Origin: Candidatus Bathyarchaeota archaeon UBA185
GTDB taxonomy: Archaea > Thermoproteota > Bathyarchaeia > 40CM-2-53-6
DNA: 10,518 bases
Direction: 5' to 3'
NCBI GenBank assembly: GCA_002495485.1
Contig: DAFH01000105.1
Coordinates: 322-10,839, forward strand
Shown here: positions 6,011 through 10,518 of the stretch, piece after piece
Layout: each line of letters begins with the position of its first letter
Position numbering within the stretch: the first letter of the stretch is position 1
Made by a program: the position numbers and the translations under genes
The notes under the pieces: model-generated
The model's input: only the letters and a program-made list of their open reading frames with translations
The model's database searches: none
What the model was told of the DNA's origin: nothing

Positions 6011-6619
6011 TTGCGATCCTTGCCTATCTCTGTGCTGATCTCGACATTGCCGAGTGATCAGATTCGAAGCTTCGTCTCGATCGACATCGAAGATGAGGCA
6101 ATTCTGTCGAGAGTCGAGTCCATAATGGGCTCGCTCTCATCTCTGGGAGGAGATCTCAAACCGGTAGAACCAGAGAACATCCACTTGACCTTCAAATTTC
6201 TCGGCTACGTTACGCCGGGGAAGCTGACGGAGGTGAAGTCGGCGCTCTCACAGGTGAGGTTCGAGCCGTTCGTGCTAGAGATTAAGGGCGCCGGCGCCTT
6301 TCCAAACCTGAAAAGGATGAACGTGATATGGATCGGCGTCGGCGAGGGTTGGACCAATGCTGAGCAGATATTCGAGCAGCCGGAGAAGCTCCTCCACGAG
6401 GCAGGGTTCACCCGTGAGACTCGACCGTTCAGTCCTCACATCTCGATCGCAAGAGTCCGCTCTGGGCGGAAGCGGGATGAGATTGCCGCCTTTCTTGGCC
6501 ACATCTCGGACGAGAGCTTGGGAAGCTTCAGTGTTGATCGTATACGGCTCAAGCAGAGTGTCCTCTCTCCTTCGGGACCGACCTATTCAACCCTCTTCGA
6601 GGTCTCCGCGAGAAAGTAA
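6011..6619 (+). CDS. thpR: RNA 2',3'-cyclic phosphodiesterase / 2'-5' RNA ligase family protein (ThpR)
   Basis: A 2H-phosphoesterase family protein. Members hydrolyse 2',3'-cyclic phosphates on RNA to 2'-phosphates and were first described as joining tRNA halves by 2'-5' linkage. Both signature motifs are intact: HLTF (58-61 from the first possible start) and HISI (143-146), each preceded by the usual context (PENIHLTFKFLG and RPFSPHISIARV). The N-terminus of the family, RSFVSIDI, begins only at residue 19, so the true start may be GTG at 6032 or TTG at 6047; none of the candidate starts has a clear ribosome binding site, and no ATG is available. It lies 54 bases before the CCA-adding enzyme gene, a pairing often seen in archaea and consistent with work on tRNA 3' ends. 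Confidence 0.9.
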   Translation: MRSLPISVLISTLPSDQIRSFVSIDIEDEAILSRVESIMGSLSSLGGDLKPVEPENIHLTFKFLGYVTPGKLTEVKSALSQVRFEPFVLEIKGAGAFPNLKRMNVIWIGVGEGWTNAEQIFEQPEKLLHEAGFTRETRPFSPHISIARVRSGRKRDEIAAFLGHISDESLGSFSVDRIRLKQSVLSPSGPTYSTLFEVSARK

Positions 6620-6673
6620 CTCACTCGGACTCGGCCAGTTTCAAATAGCGTCGTACGTCTGAGCTGAAACGGG

Positions 6674-8095
6674 TTGTCTTCACCAGAGACGGTTCTGCAA
6701 CAGGTCAAGCCAAAGATCGTTCCAACAGGGAAGGAACGAGACAAGATGGCCAGTCTAGCAGACCGCCTCAGAAGAGAGGTCGAACGCATCCTGAAAGAAT
6801 CTGGAATCGACGGGGTGGTGACCCTACAAGGCTCGTTCGCGCGAGACACGTGGGTAAGTCACGAGACGGACCTAGACATTTTCGCCCGCTTCCCGGAATC
6901 CATGCAGCGAGCCGAATGGATCGACAGGGTTCTGCCAGCAATCCGCAAAGGACTAGCCGGGTTCGACGTGATCGAGCGTTACGCAGAACATCCCTTTCTA
7001 GAGTTCCACGTCGACGGGATCCGAGTCAACATCGTCCCATGCTACGATGTGGAGAAGGGCTACTGGAAGAGCGCGACCGACCGGACTCCCTATCACACGG
7101 AATTCATGAAAGCAAACCTGACCGATCAACTACGTGTCGAGGCTCGCCTTCTCAAGAAGTTCGCCAAGGGCATCGCCGTCTATGGAGCCGAAATAAAGAT
7201 AGGAGGATTCAGCGGAATGCTGGTGGATACGCTGACCCTCTACTACAGTTCATTCCTCGAAACGATCCGACATGCATCCTCCTGGACGCAGGGGACCCGT
7301 CTGGAGATCGGAAAGCCATCGTCAGTTCTGGACGCGAAAAAGAGGGAGCCAGGTGTCGACCTTGTCGTCATTGATCCGGTAGACCCGGAGAGAAACCTGG
7401 CCGCTGCTGTTAGGCCGGACAAGCTCTGGAGCTTCGTCGCGGCAGGTCGCCAGTTTCTCCAAGACCCAAACGCACGATACTTCTTTCCCCCAAAGTTCGC
7501 GAAAAGGACTCGGAGAGAATTCACCAAGAAGATTGAAGGCAACGGGCGAGAACTCGTCGCTGTCACCTTCGAACACCCGGTCTTGGTCCCGGACGTGTTG
7601 TGGGGTCAGCTGATGAGGCTCGAAAGGAGCCTGGTCGAAGTATTGATCCGGGAAGAATTCCGTGTCTACCGCTCGAGCATCTGGAACGATGAGGATGGAC
7701 AGAGCGCGATTCTACTGGAGGTCGACCGGGTTACACTTTCAAGCACAAGGTTGCAGAAAGACCCCCCTGTTTCGAAACGAGAGGATAGCTCATCGTTCCT
7801 GCAAAAGCATGTTGCTTCTCGAGACACCGTCCGCGGTCCCTGGATTGAGGCTGACCGTTGGATGGTAGAGAAGAAACGCCGGGTCCTGACCATCTCATCT
7901 CTCGTAGAGGTGTCTCTCCGGGAACAATCCTATGGGCTGATTCTGCCGAGGCAGATCGGCGAGTCTTTCTCGAGAAGCGTGAAAGTTCTGGAGGGCCGAG
8001 TAGTACTATCGCTGTTGGGCAGACGAGGTTTTGACCAGGCGCTGTGGGAATTCCTTGAGGCGAAGCCTGTATGGCTGAGACCGGTCCACTCATAG
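6674..8095 (+). CDS. cca: CCA tRNA nucleotidyltransferase, archaeal class I
   Basis: A 473-residue archaeal CCA-adding enzyme, which builds or repairs the CCA end of tRNA using CTP and ATP without a template. The polymerase-beta-type catalytic motif is GSFARDTW (53-60) followed by Asp66 and Asp68 in ETDLDIF. Next come VNIVPCYDV (118-126), SATDRTPYHTEF, VYGAEIKIGGFSGML, SSFLETIRHASSWT and VIDPVDPERNLAAAV, which follow the Archaeoglobus enzyme domain by domain (catalytic, central, body and tail). At the place of the third metal-binding carboxylate, where known enzymes read V-D-V-V-P-C-Y, this protein has Asn119. Start is TTG (6674); the residues after it match the family N-terminus (VKPKIVPTGKERDK), and no upstream ribosome binding site is seen, so the start is by homology. 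The last 25 bases overlap the kinase gene. Confidence 0.94.
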   Translation: MSSPETVLQQVKPKIVPTGKERDKMASLADRLRREVERILKESGIDGVVTLQGSFARDTWVSHETDLDIFARFPESMQRAEWIDRVLPAIRKGLAGFDVIERYAEHPFLEFHVDGIRVNIVPCYDVEKGYWKSATDRTPYHTEFMKANLTDQLRVEARLLKKFAKGIAVYGAEIKIGGFSGMLVDTLTLYYSSFLETIRHASSWTQGTRLEIGKPSSVLDAKKREPGVDLVVIDPVDPERNLAAAVRPDKLWSFVAAGRQFLQDPNARYFFPPKFAKRTRREFTKKIEGNGRELVAVTFEHPVLVPDVLWGQLMRLERSLVEVLIREEFRVYRSSIWNDEDGQSAILLEVDRVTLSSTRLQKDPPVSKREDSSSFLQKHVASRDTVRGPWIEADRWMVEKKRRVLTISSLVEVSLREQSYGLILPRQIGESFSRSVKVLEGRVVLSLLGRRGFDQALWEFLEAKPVWLRPVHS

Positions 8096-8844
8096 TCCCC
8101 ATTGATGGTCTCGACCGGGACCCCTACCGGGGGCTGGTCGCCTATCCCAGTCCTACACCCGATGCTGTCGAGTCACGAATCAGCCAGCTGACCGACCTTG
8201 GAATCACGAGCTTGGAGTTCCAGGGACCCTTGAGGATCGGCAATCTTTCTGCTCTTGGGAAGGGCGTTGTCGGACTGGTTTTCTCGGGCATGGCTGATGA
8301 GGAGCATGTTGCGGTCAAGATTCGGAGGGTCGATTCTAGAAGGAGTAGCATGAGCCGCGAGGCGCAGATGATCCAGGCCGCCAACAATGCGGGCATCGGG
8401 CCTGAGTTTCTTGGGGCTTCCAGGGACATTCTCAAAATGCAGTTCGTCGAGGGACTGTCTCTCCCATCGTGGCTGTCCGGCCTCAAAGGCAGAGGTACCC
8501 GGGCTAAGATCCGATCCATGTTCAAAGAACTCTTCGAACAGTGTGCAAGACTAGATGCTTACGGAATCGATCATGGAGAGCTCAGCAGAGCCCACAAGAA
8601 CGTTCTCGTCTCGTCAGAGGGTCATCCGTGGATACTGGATTTCGAGAGTGCCAGCCTGATGCGGAGAGTAAACAACTTCACCTCCATAGCCCAGTACCTC
8701 TTCCTCTCAGGCAGATTCTCCAGGCGGGTGCTCAGAGTCCTAGGGCCAGTTGATCGGGACGATCTGGTTCGATCTCTGAGACTCTACAAGGCTGGCAGGA
8801 CCAACGACGGCTTCGAGGCCGTCGCGAAGATGCTTAGGCTCTAA
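8071..8844 (+). CDS. Atypical archaeal Ser/Thr protein kinase (COG2112-like)
   Basis: A 257-residue predicted protein kinase of an archaeal family with no assigned substrate that I know of. Kinase landmarks are visible: glycine loop ALGKGVVGLVF (61-71), VAVKIRR with Lys83, Glu98 in SREAQMI, hinge MQFVEGLSL (123-131), a catalytic-loop equivalent GIDHGELSRAHKNVLV (165-180) and ILDFESAS (188-195). Two features set it apart from ordinary kinases: DFE rather than DFG, as in RIO and Bud32-like kinases, and HGELS with Glu where HxD is usual. An N-terminal extension of about 55 residues (YPSPTPDAVESRISQLTDLG and EFQGP) is also typical of this family and supports the ATG at 8071. A GAGG lies ten bases before that ATG, inside cca. 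The 25-base overlap with cca implies translational coupling. Ends two bases from the converging permease stop. Confidence 0.88.
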   Translation: MAETGPLIVPIDGLDRDPYRGLVAYPSPTPDAVESRISQLTDLGITSLEFQGPLRIGNLSALGKGVVGLVFSGMADEEHVAVKIRRVDSRRSSMSREAQMIQAANNAGIGPEFLGASRDILKMQFVEGLSLPSWLSGLKGRGTRAKIRSMFKELFEQCARLDAYGIDHGELSRAHKNVLVSSEGHPWILDFESASLMRRVNNFTSIAQYLFLSGRFSRRVLRVLGPVDRDDLVRSLRLYKAGRTNDGFEAVAKMLRL

Positions 8845-8846
8845 TC

Positions 8847-9710
8847 TCAGTATTCGGATTTCCTGTCGAAGAGGCCCAGTTGCCTGGCTCTCCTCTCCGC
8901 CAGACTGAAGACAGCGATTCCAACCAGTAAGGCTCCGATCGTCGTCAACGCTAGGAAAGCCAGATCGGACATGTAGCTGCTACCGGTCGATAGGCCGAAG
9001 CTGTCTCTTACAGCATTGAGGAAGTACGTTATGGGGAGTGCGTTCGACACGTACTGTACAGACGAGGGTAGCAGGCTGACGGGAAAGATTACTCCTCCGA
9101 GCAGGAAGAATATTCCCGAGATGGAATCGCCGAGTATGAACTCCATCCGGTTGGAGACGATGTTAAGGGCGCAGATGATGTAGCCGATCGAAAGCAGGCC
9201 AACAATGCCCAGGAGAACGGCCGGAATCAGCATCAGCAGATTTACGCTAAGCAGGTTCAATGGAATGCTCATGTGCAATAGACCGTCGAATATGGCAACG
9301 CTGAACAACAGAGTCAGGATCACAGAGATCGTTCCGTTGACAACGGAGACTAGACTTCGTCCGAGGAGGTAGGGGTGCAGGGTGCTCGGTGAGATGTAGA
9401 TGTTCTTCAACACCTCATACCTGGTCCGGTCTACGTGGATGAGGAAGGACATTCCGAGCATGGCTTGGAGAACGTAGGCGTAGAACGCCGTCCCAACGAT
9501 CAGCCATGCCAGGTACTGGTTGTAGTAACTGGAAGTGCCCGCTCCGACAGCTGCTCCTATGATGACGATGAATGCAACAATCAGAAGTGACGCTAGGGGT
9601 CGAATGATTTGGTATGTGGCGAATAGGACCGGGTCTGTCCAGTTGCTCTCGATCTTCCATCCGACACGGAATGATTCGCGGGCCGATTTGACAAAGTCTG
9701 CTATTGCCAT
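8847..9710 (-). CDS. ABC-2 type transporter, permease subunit (second of pair)
   Basis: A 287-residue integral membrane protein of the ABC-2 permease family, the membrane half of exporters for drugs, lipids, polysaccharides or antimicrobial compounds. About six membrane segments are visible, near residues 34-56, 66-88, 119-141, 155-180, 193-213 and 249-270. Family marks are RYEVLKNIYISPSTLHPYLLGR (98-119, the cytoplasmic loop that contacts the ATPase) and the segment GGVIFPVSLLPSSVQYVSNALPITYFLNAVRD (205-236). An in-frame longer version begins at 9824, but its 38 extra residues are not family-like; ATG at 9710 begins MAIADFVKSARES and overlaps the upstream permease by ten bases. The C-terminus is charged (AERRARQLGLFDRKSEY). 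Substrate cannot be read from sequence. Confidence 0.87.
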   Translation of the reverse strand: MAIADFVKSARESFRVGWKIESNWTDPVLFATYQIIRPLASLLIVAFIVIIGAAVGAGTSSYYNQYLAWLIVGTAFYAYVLQAMLGMSFLIHVDRTRYEVLKNIYISPSTLHPYLLGRSLVSVVNGTISVILTLLFSVAIFDGLLHMSIPLNLLSVNLLMLIPAVLLGIVGLLSIGYIICALNIVSNRMEFILGDSISGIFFLLGGVIFPVSLLPSSVQYVSNALPITYFLNAVRDSFGLSTGSSYMSDLAFLALTTIGALLVGIAVFSLAERRARQLGLFDRKSEY

Positions 9711-10504
9711 CTGAGCGTAAGCCTGCCTTCCTTCTTTCCGAGGGATTCCATGTAGTTCAGCGTCCGCCGTGCCAGTGGAAATAGGATGAGGATGCAAGCG
9801 ATGAGCGCAACAATGTGAGGCCATATGGCCAGGATGTTAGCGCCGTTGATCACGAGTCTTCGAATCGCGTCCAGTCCTATCGTCATCGGTATCAGCGATC
9901 CTGCAACTTGAAGCCCGAACGGCACAATCGGGGCGTAGATGGCTGGGAAGTAGGCGCCTGACAGAAAATAGACCGGTTCCTGGAGCAGCGTTGCCGTATT
10001 CCAGGCCTCTCTACCGTAAAGCATGAAGAGCGAAGCAAAGAGCATCCCCAAAGTGTACAGCGCGGCAAGTGTCAGCACAAAGACGAGGCCGACCGAGAAC
10101 GGATCTCTCAACTGAAACGGCACTTGAAAGACGAGGATCCCGAGCAGCACTATGCCGATTGCACGGATGGCAGTGTTCAGACTGCCGCCCAGTGCCATTC
10201 CGAGTAGTATGGACATTCGGGACACCGGCGCCACCAGGTACATCTCCAGGTTTCCCTGTTCTCTCTCCCAGAACCATTGGGACGACATGTTCCAGAGCAC
10301 GTTCGTCCAGAAGGCGATCATCGCGCCTCCCACAATTACGGCAGCTCCTGCGGTCGCTGGAAGTCCTATTGCGTGGTAGAGTATCACGTACGCGCCTATG
10401 GTCAGAATAGGGAGTCCTATCTCAGCGACGAGAGAGATGGGGTCCCGGTTGCTTCCTCGAAGACGGACCCACATCCGCGCGTATGCTGCCCTGAGATTGC
10501 TCAC
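9701..10504 (-). CDS. ABC-2 type transporter, permease subunit (first of pair), start uncertain
   Basis: A 267-residue ABC-2 family permease with about six membrane segments (near 27-47, 53-73, 97-125, 135-163, 172-192 and 226-245). The cytoplasmic contact region reads WEREQGNLEMYLVAPVSRM (79-97), close to the usual ER..GTLE...P pattern, and EPVYFLSGAYFPAIYAP (176-192) matches the conserved reentrant segment. The start used is GTG at 10504, but the frame stays open to the right edge (RDEL just before), so the true start may be further upstream. The ATPase subunit normally precedes the permeases in such operons and is probably just beyond the window. The pair could form a heterodimeric exporter. 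Nothing here links it to the RNA-processing genes. Confidence 0.83.
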   Translation of the reverse strand: MSNLRAAYARMWVRLRGSNRDPISLVAEIGLPILTIGAYVILYHAIGLPATAGAAVIVGGAMIAFWTNVLWNMSSQWFWEREQGNLEMYLVAPVSRMSILLGMALGGSLNTAIRAIGIVLLGILVFQVPFQLRDPFSVGLVFVLTLAALYTLGMLFASLFMLYGREAWNTATLLQEPVYFLSGAYFPAIYAPIVPFGLQVAGSLIPMTIGLDAIRRLVINGANILAIWPHIVALIACILILFPLARRTLNYMESLGKKEGRLTLRWQ

Positions 10505-10518
10505 CAGTTCATCGCGGC

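Noticed and set aside
6850..7374. A 174-codon plus-strand frame within cca
   Set aside because: It is rich in Arg, Ser and Pro with no domain, a typical shadow of a GC-rich gene; cca itself is certain.
9711..9824. A 38-residue N-terminal extension of the second permease
   Set aside because: It lies inside the coding sequence of the first permease in another frame, is not membrane- or family-like, and ATG 9710 gives the usual short overlap.
1..10518. CRISPR arrays, insertion sequences, tRNA or rRNA genes, attachment sites
   Set aside because: No spaced direct repeats, transposase or integrase coding sequence or cloverleaf-like segment was seen, and the intergenic space is too short to hold most of these.

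Overview
The window is a compact stretch of archaeal chromosome, about 10.5 kb and moderately GC-rich. The archaeal assignment rests on gene content: ribosomal proteins L40e and L21e, RNA polymerase subunit F (Rpb4-like), a DUF655 protein, a Dim1/KsgA methyltransferase, Trm-G10 (Trm11-like) tRNA methyltransferase, an archaeal class I CCA-adding enzyme, the UPF0200/UPF0201 pair and a COG2112 kinase. Promoters also look archaeal, with TATA boxes close to start codons and at least one apparently leaderless gene. The finer lineage cannot be fixed by eye; a TACK-type (Thaumarchaeota/Bathyarchaeota-like) archaeon is my guess only.

Layout. 3-497 (+): 3' part of sucD, succinyl-CoA ligase alpha subunit. 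2913-719 (-): the translation operon rpl21e - rpoF - DUF655 - ksgA, followed at 663-499 by a 54-residue rpl40e with its own TATA box, ending one base from sucD. 2990-4953 (+): trm-G10 and rnz, overlapping by one base and divergent from rpl21e around a palindromic TATA box. 5933-4960 (-): UPF0200 P-loop kinase-like protein and UPF0201, overlapping out of frame with no ordinary start codon for the second. 6011-8844 (+): 2'-5' RNA ligase family protein, CCA-adding enzyme and an atypical protein kinase, the last two overlapping by 25 bases. 10504-8847 (-): two ABC-2 type permease subunits overlapping by 10 bases; the ATPase is probably beyond the right edge.

The middle 8 kb is almost wholly devoted to making and maturing the translation apparatus: G10 methylation and 3' trimming of tRNA (Trm-G10, RNase Z), 3'-CCA addition, small-subunit rRNA dimethylation, two large-subunit proteins and an RNA polymerase subunit. 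The uncharacterised members (DUF655, UPF0200, UPF0201, COG2112 kinase) sit inside these transcription units, which makes a role in RNA or ribosome maturation the natural guess.

No mobile element, CRISPR array, phage gene, tRNA or rRNA was found, and every intergenic gap is under 150 bases. The best leads are departures from family motifs in otherwise intact proteins (Thr for Asn in the Dim1 substrate motif; Asn for the third catalytic Asp of the CCA enzyme), the missing start codon of UPF0201 beside UPF0200, and the kinase tied to the CCA-adding gene. I did not find a clearly new multi-gene system.
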